This document shows, one piece after another, positions 33,749 through 44,445 of a DNA stretch of 60,547 bases. The position numbers and the translations under genes are program-made. The stretch's first letter is position 1, and every line of letters begins with the position of its first letter. This DNA comes from Nemertoderma westbladi (taxonomy: Eukaryota > Xenacoelomorpha > Nemertodermatida > Nemertodermatidae): contig JAUCBJ010007647.1 of the NCBI GenBank assembly GCA_032718475.1, positions 1 to 60,547 of the forward strand, in the 5' to 3' direction. The notes below the pieces were generated by a model. It searched no databases and was not told where the DNA came from. It saw only the letters and a program-made list of their open reading frames with translations.

Positions 33749-35775
33749 ACGCTGAGCAGCTGCTCGGCAGCTCCAAACCAAAACCCAGTATGTCAATTTT
33801 TTTCGAAATCGGTTTTTGGGGGCGTAGAATTCATCTGACTCAGTTTCGAAACCATAGCACTAACCGATTTCGCAGTATTAACAATTAATTAATTAACTAA
33901 TTAGCTAATTTAGAGCAAATACCACGTCGAAAGACAGTAATGTTAGTTACTGGGTTTCGTGTATCCTTTCTGGTGTTATTTTGAAAAAGTTACTCCATCA
34001 AAACCCAGTATGTGCTCAAAAATCCCAAGATCCTACGCCAAAACCCAGTAACTGCACTTACTGGGTTTCGAGCAAAATTATTTACTGGGTTTTCACATGG
34101 TATTTTCTGAACAAAATCGTGTATCGTTTCCGAAAGACAAATTGTCCAAGTCAAAACCCAGTATGTATATTGTCAATGTCAGATTTACCACGTAAAAAAT
34201 CCAGTAAACAGAGTTACTGGGTTTCTAGCAGTTTGGGATACTGGGTTTTGACGTGGGATTTCCCGAATGCAGATACTATTCCAAACCAAAACCCAGTAAC
34301 TCCGGCAACGCAACAAACGTAGACAAATAATTAAATGTTCTAGAATATTATATTCTAGAATGTTGCCTCTTTGTTTTCGCTAACCGTTGGCGAAGGAAGT
34401 CAGCAGAGTTACTGGGTTTTGGCTAAAGGACTTGTCAGTTACTTGGTTTGGCATGGGCCATTGCCAGGAGCCATTGCGGCACCCTACAATGACCTCCTGT
34501 TATTGCAGAGTCTAGTTGCATATAACAAGATAAATAAGGAGATTTCAAAGGTAACCAGCGAAAAACTAAATAATCATCTGTGGTATCTCTCTGAGGTGTT
34601 AGTTGGTCTTGCCTTCTTTGATGAAGAAATCCCAACCCCTACCAAAATACTGGTGGTGGAAGCATTAGATGGTATGGATAGCGAAGATCATGATACAGTA
34701 AAGAAACACCCAAAGCTGGACTTGCAGTTCATTGCTATCAAAGGTATAGAGTCCTTTGTTACTCCACGTACCAAGTTGTTCTTCACTAATCTTCGATTAC
34801 CAGTAGATTTCTTATCAACAAACCCAAGCGAGTGGAAGAAACAACAAAGATACAATGTGGCTCGGGAGAAGGTTCGTACAATCAAGGTTGTGAATGACTA
34901 TGCTGAAAGAGCAGTTGACCTTATAGCCACACAACCGTCTACTGACAAAAGAGGAAGAGCAGTTCCAGTTCCTCCTTCAAGTGGTCACTGAACATCGCGC
35001 AAGATTTCCAAAATGTAGTAAAAGAGACTTGATTACATAAATTAATCTTATGATATCTATTATGTGTTAACTTTTTGTTATTATTCTGAGTTTGTTTTTG
35101 TGTTATGTTTTTCATGTTATTATTATTTAGATCAATTTACAATAGAAATTGATAAAAGTGTAATAATTTATGTTTGTATATAAACCTCTTTGTTATAGTA
35201 TCAACAAGTTATCTATATTGATACTATACTTATATTTTGTTCGCATCGATCAATTTTTGAAAACTTTAAGGGTCTTGGACTACCACTAAACATTGTTTAT
35301 TTTAGACCAAACTTTGCCAGAATCATTTTTACAAATGACATTCTAAATTTGGAGGGTGAGACCATAAATTATCACTTTTTTCAAATTTCGTTCACTTTAA
35401 GGGACACCCTAATGGGAAAGGCAACTGATTGGAAAAGTTAAATGTTAGTTTACTGGGTTTTGGTGTGGGCAAACTAGTTACTGTGTTTTGAAATGGGAAT
35501 CGTGACGTTACTGGGTATTGATGCATCAAAAATCACAATTGTTTTCTTTTCTACCATACCAAAACCGTGTAAGTCGATTTATATGAAAAGTAAGGAATAA
35601 AGTAAAAAAAAAGTTTTGGCACTATGTACAATTTGTAAAGGTACACAAAATTATAACTCATCAAATTAAATTTCAACCAAATGCCAGCTGTTTAAAGTCC
35701 AAAAACTTTAAACGTGATATCTCGAAAAGTAAAAAAATGGACTTACTGGGTTTTGGTTTGGAGCTGCCGCGTTAC
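33749..35775. mobile_element. 2-kb TIR element saturated with AAAACCCAGTA motifs
   Basis: GGCAGCTCCAAACCAAAACC at 33766 and its inverse ending at 35768 form the TIR. A weaker match outward (AACGC at about 33749, GCGTT at 35769) suggests the full tips. About 15 copies of AAAACCCAGTA or TACTGGGTTTT occur inside, in both orientations, clustered in the left 700 bases and the right 350 bases, as expected of subterminal transposase-binding motifs. The centre holds a decayed ORF (34371-35040). No convincing target duplication was found. Confidence 0.8.
34371..35040 (+). pseudogene. Unrecognised element-encoded protein, C-terminal part, one frameshift
   Basis: The frame 34371-34991 gives 206 residues. 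Motif-repeat DNA is translated at the start, so the real homology probably begins near GPLPGAIAAPYND (about 34460). Conserved-looking stretches include NNHLWYLSEVLVGLAFFDEE and IKVVNDYAERAVDLI. Near 34930 the frame should shift by +1: the alternative frame keeps coding character to a TAA at 35038-35040, whereas the annotated frame runs into a Pro/Ser tail. I recall similar segments in uncharacterised arthropod and mollusc proteins but cannot name the family. It is probably a truncated transposase or partner protein. Confidence 0.6.
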
Positions 35776-37681
35776 ACAGTAGGCCTGTCATGTGGTTGTA
35801 CGTAGAGAACACGTTCGTGGGGCCATCGCGCAGGACGAGGGTCAGTTATTAGATATAGATTAAAATTGAGCAAATCTATTCCAAAATCGGTACATCGGTA
35901 AAGTTTGCCCATAGCGCTAGCGCAGTAGAGATACCAAAAGTCGAGGTCGCCAACGAAACTGCGACAGACAGAGGCGGTGGCATTGATGGCGAGTTGTTTG
36001 AGTACCGGTACATGATATGGCTGAATAGTCGAGAATAACTGAATAATCTGCCATCTGGAAATGCTGGAATGGCTGAAGAAAGTGAAATAGGCCTACCACA
36101 CTTTCCAAGGCTGCAAGGCCACATTATTAATTGCTGCATTGTGTACAGGTATTGCTGAATTACAAACCCACCTGATAGGAACCTTGAGTTTAAGATTGAA
36201 ATCATTTGTATGTATATCTTGCATCGAATATAAAACTTGTGGAATTTTATATAAACCTAAATTACCAACAAATATAATGAATTCAACAGAACGACTTCAT
36301 GAAACATAAATTAATGTACGTCCCCGCTGGATTATAGAAGATATATCGGATTCAATTAAAGAGAAAGGAGCAGGTTGCAGTGCTTACTCACAAAGCAAAC
36401 GCAAGTCAGGAAAAGTGAACTGTATTAAAGGACTTTAAAGGGTTTAAGAACGGGGGGGGGGGGTCAACATATGATGAAATATTAATAACACTATAAGAAC
36501 TCTCAGCTAATATTCCACAGTTATGACACAAAAGAGAAACCAACCTAAATCTGGGGAAAAAAATAGGTAATTTATAACAAAATACCAGACAGGCAGGTTA
36601 TACTATTGAGTTATTTAAGACGACATTCTGGGTAAGAATAAGTAAAGCCTTAAAGTTCCAGACATCTTAAAAACATGAAACTCAGCAAAATTTTACTTGT
36701 TTTATAATAAAAATTTACTAACAAAATTAACCAATTCATATTGATACATTACACAATACATACTGCAGTTTTATAACATTTAAAGTAAAGTATAAAAATA
36801 ATAACAATTAATTATTTATGTAAATCTTACTTCATTTGTTTGTCTCAAAAATTACTTTATGTGACTCCAATTTAACTTTCCTAATTCCGATTAACGGTTA
36901 TGTTAATATTGTATTTATCGAAATAAAGTAAGTTGCGGCATTAGGCATACATACAAACTATAAACTAAAGCAACACTGGCCTAGGCATGGTACCGCCTAT
37001 TAATGGAAGGAATTTTCGGGAGACCAAGCCAGGAAATTACAATAAAGGGTCGTGAAATATGTCGTGTATGGTGCAGTGGTTGTACAACAACTACAGCTGA
37101 CGACACTTTCTTTCTCCGTTTCGGATTTCAGCCTATTATTGATTGCATGCAACATCTAGGTCAGTTACTTTTAGGTTTACAGTTTTGTTATCTCCTACAT
37201 AGGCTTTTTAGTTTACTTGCTTTACTTTGATCAAAACAATTGTTAATAATCGTTAATTAATAATAATTATTCACGCTTATTATATAACTAATTTGTGTTT
37301 TTATTTATTTAATTGCAAAATATTATAAAATATGTTGCTGTGCTGCTGGTTATCAACTGCGTGTTCATTAAGGGTGGGGCTATTAAGGTTAATTTTTGGG
37401 GTCAAGCAAGTTCATTCAAATTTCTTTCAGTTCTTTCAGTTTGATAATGTTTCGACATTCATGCCTCTTGAATATTCTAAGTTAATAAGTCTATAAAAAC
37501 AAGAATCATGCATCAGTCAACGGATAAAGTGAACAACCCGATCATAATAATGTTATTAGCTTGAACGAATGGTAGTAAAATCTTCCTCACATCTGTTTAA
37601 GAATAAGATACCAAAAACAGAAACATATCTATTACATTGATGCGACTTGTAACTTTATTCGGCTAATTAAAGTTAAAAAAT
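35776..37681. other. Non-coding interval downstream of BDP1
   Basis: No supported gene. An open frame at about 35859-36041 (+) has balanced composition (KFAHSASAVEIPKVEVANET) but no start or family match. A poly-G run of 12 lies at 36452-36463. An AATAAA on the minus strand at 37654-37659 probably serves BDP1. Confidence 0.5.
37654..37659 (-). promoter_or_regulatory. Polyadenylation signal for BDP1
   Basis: TTTATT on the plus strand (AATAAA on the minus strand) lies about 23 bases after the BDP1 stop codon, a short but plausible 3' UTR. Confidence 0.6.
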
Positions 37682-40375
37682 TCATTTGGATTTTATATTC
37701 GGCGCAACTTTTATAGCTCTCCTTCGCGACCGTCTAGTGGTACTAGAAGGATTAATTGTTCCATTATCCGAAGTGGTACCAACATTACTAATTGTTCCAT
37801 TATCCGAAGTGGTACCAACATTATTAATTGTTCCATTATCCGAAGTGGTACCAACATTATTAATTGTTCCATTATCCGAAGTGGTACCAACATTATTAAT
37901 TGCTCCATTATCCGAAGTGGTACTAGAAGGATTAATTGTTCCATTATCCGAAGTGGTAACAACATTATTTATTGTTCCATTATCCGAAGTGGTACCAACA
38001 TTATTAATTGTTCCATTATCCGAAGTGGTACCAGAATAATTAACTGAACAGACCCTCTCATTAATATGTCTAATCGATTCAATCATAATGTCTGGTATTG
38101 CATTACAAGTAGCTTTAATTCCATTATCACGTTCATTAAAATCAACAAAAGCTCCATTTCCATCCACCTCAACTTCCACAGGAGTTAGGGAAGTACAGTC
38201 TTCCAAATTATTAGCGGCAAAACTAACAGGCGTTAACGAACTGAAGCGCATAACATTGGGATCAAATTCTACACCCGAAGTCGGAAGTGCAATGTCGTAA
38301 TTCGCTTCAGCGTCCTCCAGGTATCCATCTGCGGTCTCTGAAAGGTAACCAACGAGGTGGGAATCATTGAGGAGCAAAGTCTCGTCTATAAGATCGCTGT
38401 GTTGTTGATGAGAAAGAACCTGAATACCTTCTAAGGTACAAGGAGAGGTAACCTTGCTTACTATAAATCCATCGTCTTCCATCGACTCTTCATCGTCTAA
38501 TACAATGCTCGCTTCTATAATGTTATCGAGTTGTTCAATAGGATATTCTGTTAACCGGTTGTGGAGAGGCTGGGAATCTGCCTCTGGGTGCGACTGGGAA
38601 TGGATCCCAGGTTGAACGCATCGACTAGTCGAGGGAACCTCGCCGATTAACTCCGAGTCGCGTTTTATACGACGGTTTCGAACTTTGGTAGCAGCTCGAT
38701 TAAATTGTTCCGACTCGATTATCTCATTGATATCAACCATGGTGTACTTCTTTGGATTCTTCTTGGCTTCGTTCCTCGCTATTTTATCCTCCTCCAGTCG
38801 CCGCTTCTCGTCGGCTTTCTCCTCGGCCCGACGTTCTGCGTGGAGGAATATGTTCTCCTTCCACCGGAACTGCCTCGTGTTGCACACGGCGCCCAGCGCC
38901 GCGTCCACCTTGGAGGGATGAATCTTCTCTTCCCGTTTAAACTTCTTCTTTATATCAGTTCGCGAGCGGCCGGGGATGAGTTTCGTCATGAGGGTGAAGT
39001 CGGTCCCGATATGGGTAAGGGCGAGGTAGAACTGGGCGGTGTCTACGGGTCCCCACCGCACATGGGACATCGGTGCACGGAAGGACTGGTAGGTGGCGGA
39101 TCGAGCGCTGTCCTCGTAAACCTCGTCCATAACGGAGACCGCCGGTTCCGAGACCACGGTCGTCTGCTCGTCCAACACGAGTTTACCGTCATCCGTTAGT
39201 CGAACCTGTATGGAACTTTTAGATTTATCTTTCGGTGTTTCGGGTTTTTCTGTTGTCTGACCGCTTTTATTTGCTTCCCCTGTCATTTTATTCTTTGATT
39301 TTGGTGGCATTTTATTTTTATTAGGTCTGTAATAAATTAGATCCTTCATTTTTATTTTTGATTTATCGAGTGGCGCTAACGGGTCGCCTTGGATGATGAT
39401 GGGTCGGTGGCGTTTCTTTGGCGCGGCTTCCCGCGGCGGCCCGGGGGTTTCCGACCGAGAGGGAATCACCGGGGTGAACGGCGACCGGACTGACATGACG
39501 GAGTGGCGACGAGCCCTTCCCGGGGTCCCCGGACGTCCGGGGGTGGTCGCTCTGCCCGGAGTCCCGGGGCGGCCCGGCGTGAGGGGCTCCGCGAACGCGT
39601 CCATCCGTCGCCCGTCGATCCGACGCCGTGTCGAGTCCGGACCGGAGTCGCTCTCGGTCCAGGACACCGTGCGTTGGCGGATCTTTAGCGGACTCGCCGG
39701 GTTCAAAACTCCGTCGAAAGGCGCCAATCGGCGGTCGCATGTCGTCAATGACGGAACCGGATGTGAGATGACGTTCGTCGAAAAAACGTCGTGTCTAAGA
39801 GTATTCCGCAGTTCCCAAGAATCGGATTGGGGAGGGACATGATCTGTTGGTATCCTCTTATCTACTGCGGAGTATATGGCATACAGGTCGGAACTGGAGG
39901 GAGGGATAACTGTAGACGATGGTTCACTGTAACCGCTGACGACTTGTGATTGGTCTACAGTGTCACTAAAGTCGCAAACGGTAATAGGGGACTGTCTATT
40001 TGTTATAAAACTACCAGTATATTCTGTTGTTTCAGTTTCAGATACAATTACCTTATCTTTAACAGGCTCGCATTCTTTAAAATCATCGTTTATTACTTTA
40101 TTATTTTTGTCATTGTTGCCGTTTTGGTCCAATAATTGTTCAATACAATATCCTTTAGTTTTCGGTGGGCGATCAATATGAATATGAACAGATTTTTCGG
40201 ATGGTTTGGTAGCGGTATCTCTTTCAATACTATCATTATCAACAACTTCTTTAGCAACCGGTACCGCTACCTTTACCTTAGGTGGAGCAGGGATTTTTAC
40301 AGTTGGTTTAATTCTAGAACGGCGACCAAGCGGCGCGGAGGTTGGAGTTGGTGTAATAAATTGTCCATCATCCAT
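37682..40375 (-). CDS. BDP1: TFIIIB subunit B'' (BDP1)
   Basis: An 897-residue frame. The diagnostic SANT/Myb domain lies at residues about 439-495: RWGPVDTAQFYLALTHIGTDF, then LIPGRSRTDIKKKFKREEK and HPSKVDAAL, followed by a basic segment. With TBP and BRF1, BDP1 forms TFIIIB, which places RNA polymerase III at tRNA and 5S promoters in the nucleus. The N-terminal half is Pro/Ser-rich and disordered, with GRPGTPGRATTPGR repeats near residues 265-285. Residues about 778-878 are a 12-residue tandem repeat (TTSDNGTINNVG type), an unusual C-terminal tail. The protein is shorter than vertebrate BDP1 and single-exon here. The ATG at 40373-40375 is the first in the frame. Antisense GC-rich frames over 39360-39840 are shadows. 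Confidence 0.95.
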   Translation of the reverse strand: MDDGQFITPTPTSAPLGRRSRIKPTVKIPAPPKVKVAVPVAKEVVDNDSIERDTATKPSEKSVHIHIDRPPKTKGYCIEQLLDQNGNNDKNNKVINDDFKECEPVKDKVIVSETETTEYTGSFITNRQSPITVCDFSDTVDQSQVVSGYSEPSSTVIPPSSSDLYAIYSAVDKRIPTDHVPPQSDSWELRNTLRHDVFSTNVISHPVPSLTTCDRRLAPFDGVLNPASPLKIRQRTVSWTESDSGPDSTRRRIDGRRMDAFAEPLTPGRPGTPGRATTPGRPGTPGRARRHSVMSVRSPFTPVIPSRSETPGPPREAAPKKRHRPIIIQGDPLAPLDKSKIKMKDLIYYRPNKNKMPPKSKNKMTGEANKSGQTTEKPETPKDKSKSSIQVRLTDDGKLVLDEQTTVVSEPAVSVMDEVYEDSARSATYQSFRAPMSHVRWGPVDTAQFYLALTHIGTDFTLMTKLIPGRSRTDIKKKFKREEKIHPSKVDAALGAVCNTRQFRWKENIFLHAERRAEEKADEKRRLEEDKIARNEAKKNPKKYTMVDINEIIESEQFNRAATKVRNRRIKRDSELIGEVPSTSRCVQPGIHSQSHPEADSQPLHNRLTEYPIEQLDNIIEASIVLDDEESMEDDGFIVSKVTSPCTLEGIQVLSHQQHSDLIDETLLLNDSHLVGYLSETADGYLEDAEANYDIALPTSGVEFDPNVMRFSSLTPVSFAANNLEDCTSLTPVEVEVDGNGAFVDFNERDNGIKATCNAIPDIMIESIRHINERVCSVNYSGTTSDNGTINNVGTTSDNGTINNVVTTSDNGTINPSSTTSDNGAINNVGTTSDNGTINNVGTTSDNGTINNVGTTSDNGTISNVGTTSDNGTINPSSTTRRSRRRAIKVAPNIKSK
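37742..38040. repeat. 36-bp coding minisatellite in BDP1
   Basis: About eight units of ATTGTTCCATTATCCGAAGT plus a variable GGTACCAACATTATTA part repeat every 36 bp in frame with BDP1. They encode the TTSDNG(T/A)IN block with NVG or PSS variants. Unit differences are mostly single bases, so it has expanded recently. Confidence 0.95.
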
Positions 40376-41358
40376 TGTAGTACAGTAGTAACAGTGTAAA
40401 ATGTAAATTTGATAGGCCTACGTCAGTACACAGTACCGGTACGTGCAACGTCTTTCTGTCTTTACTTGTTTAGGCCTACTGTTTACCATCATAGTTTAAT
40501 AGTTTAATAGTTTAATAGTTAAAAGGGTGATACGGAAAGTGTATATACTTTTAGCACCCATAATTCACAAATATATCACAATAATAAAGTACTGTTAAAT
40601 TAGTTTGAGACAATATACCGGTATTTGTTTTACGTAGAGTAAGTAAGAAAAGAGGCAAGTAAAATATATTATACTGGCACATTTAAAGCATGCAATACAG
40701 TTAGTTACTATGGAAATACGTCTGTCCGGATTGATTATAAATAGGGCAATAGTACACAGTATGCATGACACATGTAAATCGTAGTGTAGTGTAAAACACG
40801 GGCTGAATAAAATCATTTATAAAAAAAAGTTGCATCAACAGCTCAAAATAAAATAAGGTAGAGTGACGCTAGACAGTGTAACGACTAACGAGTAAAAGGA
40901 AGCATTAAAATAATTAAGATTGGCAAACATATTACAAAAGATATTTATATATATATATACACACTGTTAAATGAGTAAATAAATAAAATAGTCATAATCA
41001 CTGTATGTATGTACATGTACAGTGATTATATTCACCTGCGGTACTGTTTGTATAATAAAATAAATGCATTGACAATAGCATTGTCCAATTTGTAATGACA
41101 CGTACACTTTCGATTTTTTAGAATAGCATGAACTTGAACCATGGTAAAAATTAGTTGTGTTTCACAAGTGACAAAATGATAAGTGATATAAAAAGATAGA
41201 TAGCCTAAAAGGATTAAGAAACGATAAAAATAATTCTCTCCACTCAAAAATTGCTAATATTCACATAATTACATTTCATACAAATTAAATCTTAAATAAA
41301 ATAAATGTTGATATTTGGATGGCGATGGTTAATTAAATTAATTAATTATTATACGGTA
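40376..41358. other. Interval between BDP1 start and the CR1-like LINE 3' end
   Basis: It holds the BDP1 upstream region (right above 40375), four copies of TAGTTTAATAGTTTAATAGT-type short repeats near 40492-40520, a TA microsatellite (about 40946-40962) and the LINE 3' UTR at the lower end of the minus strand element. No gene seen. Confidence 0.5.
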
Positions 41359-44286
41359 CTACCACCAGGATGGGGAAAATTTCAATGGCAAATTCTTATA
41401 GTGTTCGTTTAGCCTTGACTTGAATGTGTTTAGAGTCGGCGATGAAACAACAGATTCGGTAAGACTGTTCCAATCGTCGATTACTCGATAGCTAAAGGTG
41501 TCATTACATAATACCAAACGCGCCCGAGGTTTGAATAACTTCAGAGAGTGTCCGCGACGACTGGAAGGATCCAATGTGAAGTAAGTGCGGTAGTCTGCGT
41601 TATCGAGACCGGTCAGCAGTTTATAGACTTGGATCATATCGGCGCGGTGGCGCCGGTATTCCAACGTTGGCAGACCCAACTTACGAAGGCGTGAAGGATA
41701 ATCGAGATCACGGAGACCTGAGACAAGCCGCGTCGCGCGGCGTTGTACTCCTTCGATTAGTTTCGATTCGCCAATTTTTTTTGGAGACCAAACCACAGAT
41801 GAATATTCAAGAATGGGACGAACCATACTCTTATATAACCCAAGAAATATATCGCCATCTATATGATTAAAGCTGCGGTATATAAGACCAAGATGGCTGT
41901 TTGCTTTCTTAACAATGTTGGCGATGTGGATGCTGAAATGTAGATTATTCTGGAAGTAAACACCAAGATCTTTTTCTGTTGTAGTTTCCGCAAGGTGATG
42001 CTGGTTGGTAATATCTCCCAGGGTGTAAGCAAACTTTGGGTTTGTCCTTCCTATGTGCATAATTTTGCATTTGTCATTATTAAATAGCTGCTGCCACACG
42101 ACACTCCATCTGTAAAGGTTGTCAAGATCGTTTTGGAGGGGCCCGCATGTTAGATATGGGGATGGGGTAAATATGGCACTGTCCTTAGTGTCGTCTGCGA
42201 AGAGGTGTATTATCCATGTCACAGCGTCCGGTAGATCGTTAATAAATCCCAGATAGCAAAGAACGCCCAAAATACTCCCTTGAGGTACTCCACTAAGAAC
42301 GGGAACCCATTTGGAGTGAGACCCGCCAACTACAACTCGTTGCCAGCGACCTGTAATAAATGACCTGAGCCATACAAGCAGGGAACCAGAAATCCCCATA
42401 TTCTCCATCTTTTTAAGTAATCTCTGGTGTGGCACAGTGTCAAACGCCTTGAGGAAATCTAGGTATACAACATCTATGCATTTGCCTTCATCCAGGGCCT
42501 TTGCCCACTGGAACACAACATCAATGAGTTGGATTGTGCATGACTTTCCTCTTTGAAATCCATACTGTGCCATGGTTAGCAGAGAGAACTCTTTCCAGAA
42601 AGAGTATAAGTTATTGGCTATGATTCTTTCCATTAGCTTGCAGAGAATCGAGGTCAAGCTAACAGGCCGGTAGTTTATAGGAAGGTAGCGGACTCCACGC
42701 TTGAATATAGGCGTAATATTTGCTTCCTTCCAAGGCTGGGGAACAATGCCGCTTTCCAACGACTTCTGAAAAATAATAGAGAGGGGTAGAGCCAGTACGG
42801 CGATGAGTGTCACTATGAGTATCGGGAAGATTCCATCAGGGCCAGGGGCACCAGATGAGTTTATCTGAGATGCAGCTTGTTCCACCACAGATGGTGTAAA
42901 TTCTACCCAGTTAATTGTTGCTTCTGGAATTGAGGTTGATGTATCAGGAACAGAATGTGTGTCCTCGGTAGTAAAAGTAGAAAAGTATTGTTGATTCAAA
43001 ACTTCTGCTTTGTCAACATTAGATGTTGCTATATTTCCCTGCTTGTCTTTCAAGGAGGCTATTGTGCCGCGAGACTTTGTTTTCGACCGCACAAATTTCC
43101 AGAACTGTTTCGGGTCTTTGCTGGCTGCTAGTGCTACTGAGCGCTCGTAATCTTGTTTGGATTTTTTCACAGCATCATTGCAAATATTTCTCCTTTGTTT
43201 ATATGTGTTGTAGGCAGAAGGTGTATTGGTCCTCCGGAAGGTTCGCCATGCTGATTTCTTCAGGGAAATGAGTTTGCGCACATCCCTGGTCATCCATTTG
43301 GGGTAGTTGTATGAACGGCATTTTTTGACAGGTATATATTTATGTATACAATACTCGAGAGTTTTGTAAAGACATGCACATGCCTCAGTTGTATCCATTG
43401 GTGTTAGGACTTCTATCCAATTGAATGACTGTATATATGTCGCCATTGCATTATAGTTTGCCTTTGATAATACTTTATATTCAGTTACAGGTGATGCTGG
43501 ACTTGAAAGTGTGGTCAGGCTAATCTCGAGGACAACGTGGTCACTAGCTCCAAGAGGGGGTGTGTAGGAAATTTTATCTACCATGTCACGTTCAGATGTT
43601 AGGACTAGGTCTAAGATGCGTGGAATGTTTCCTTCGCGAAAGCGGGTGGGTTGGTCGACATGTTGGCTCAAGTAGTTGTCCTGAAAGCAACAAAGAATTT
43701 CAGATTCCTCTGAATTTGATGTTTGCAAAGTTGTCCACTGTGTCTCAGACATATTAAAGTCACCAACTAATATTATTTGAGTAGGATTATTTTCTTTACA
43801 CAATAAATTAATGGAACTGATTAGCTCTTTATTATTGTCCGGGGTGGAGTTAGGACTACAATAAATACATCCAAATATAACTGTCTCTTTTTTGCCTAGA
43901 TATTGGTAGATGTATTGTATCAAAACAATCTCCGAAAATGTAGTGTATCTCAATCTGATGGTACGTAAGTCCATAGATGTTCCACAATTGTTATTCTTTG
44001 TGTAGATTATGATCCCACGTTGACAAAACGAGTCGTCCAGATTATGATGTTCACTGTTATAACCGTCTAGGGCGTAATCTTTTATACTATATTCAAATAT
44101 TTTGTTTTTCGGTAAAACCTCTGTAATTGCAATAATGTCGGGTTGGAAACTTGCAATTCGTGTTTGCAAATTACTGAGTTTGTTATGTAAGGAATCAGCA
44201 TTAGTATAAAGGATGTTAAGCTGCTTTGTGCCTGCAGCTGAGGCACTTGGGGTATGGATAGTAATGTCAGACCCACCTGAAATCAT
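41359..44286 (-). CDS. CR1-like LINE ORF2: endonuclease and reverse transcriptase
   Basis: 975 residues, uninterrupted. The N-terminal apurinic-type endonuclease (about 20-240) has LNILYTNADSLHNKL, the catalytic ITEV, GDFN and SDHVVL. The RT (about 480-740) has the KAFDTVPH and GVPQGSILG motifs and the catalytic FADD at about residue 694. The C terminus has the LINE-typical NSHLGLIYRSF, LEYSSVVWSP and VQRRATRLV segments and ends with WNSLTESVVSSPTLNTFKSRL. It nicks target DNA and reverse-transcribes the LINE RNA. ORF1 lies 159 bp upstream. No disabling change is seen, so the element may be recently mobile (inference). Confidence 0.95.
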   Translation of the reverse strand: MISGGSDITIHTPSASAAGTKQLNILYTNADSLHNKLSNLQTRIASFQPDIIAITEVLPKNKIFEYSIKDYALDGYNSEHHNLDDSFCQRGIIIYTKNNNCGTSMDLRTIRLRYTTFSEIVLIQYIYQYLGKKETVIFGCIYCSPNSTPDNNKELISSINLLCKENNPTQIILVGDFNMSETQWTTLQTSNSEESEILCCFQDNYLSQHVDQPTRFREGNIPRILDLVLTSERDMVDKISYTPPLGASDHVVLEISLTTLSSPASPVTEYKVLSKANYNAMATYIQSFNWIEVLTPMDTTEACACLYKTLEYCIHKYIPVKKCRSYNYPKWMTRDVRKLISLKKSAWRTFRRTNTPSAYNTYKQRRNICNDAVKKSKQDYERSVALAASKDPKQFWKFVRSKTKSRGTIASLKDKQGNIATSNVDKAEVLNQQYFSTFTTEDTHSVPDTSTSIPEATINWVEFTPSVVEQAASQINSSGAPGPDGIFPILIVTLIAVLALPLSIIFQKSLESGIVPQPWKEANITPIFKRGVRYLPINYRPVSLTSILCKLMERIIANNLYSFWKEFSLLTMAQYGFQRGKSCTIQLIDVVFQWAKALDEGKCIDVVYLDFLKAFDTVPHQRLLKKMENMGISGSLLVWLRSFITGRWQRVVVGGSHSKWVPVLSGVPQGSILGVLCYLGFINDLPDAVTWIIHLFADDTKDSAIFTPSPYLTCGPLQNDLDNLYRWSVVWQQLFNNDKCKIMHIGRTNPKFAYTLGDITNQHHLAETTTEKDLGVYFQNNLHFSIHIANIVKKANSHLGLIYRSFNHIDGDIFLGLYKSMVRPILEYSSVVWSPKKIGESKLIEGVQRRATRLVSGLRDLDYPSRLRKLGLPTLEYRRHRADMIQVYKLLTGLDNADYRTYFTLDPSSRRGHSLKLFKPRARLVLCNDTFSYRVIDDWNSLTESVVSSPTLNTFKSRLNEHYKNLPLKFSPSWW

Positions 44287-44445
44287 GGATGGAGCTGGGT
44301 TAGTGATAGGATTGTATGTATTGGCAGTTGTGGTTGATGATATAGGGGTAGTAGGGAAATTATGACGTGCCAGTTGGGAAAATATATGGGGGTGGGGGTG
44401 GGGTATGGGATGTGTAGGTGTACCATTAGCAGTAGATATTAATTG

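Noticed and set aside
33981-34322. 113-residue frame with repeated YWV segments
   Set aside because: It translates the AAAACCCAGTA/TACTGGGTTTT motif array.
35859-36041. Possible small exon (KFAHSASAVEIPKVEVANET)
   Set aside because: Balanced composition, but no convincing acceptor/donor pair, start or family match; kept as a note only.
39360-39842. Overlapping plus and minus frames with Gly/Arg/Pro-rich sequence
   Set aside because: Shadows of the GC-rich GRPGTPGR part of BDP1.
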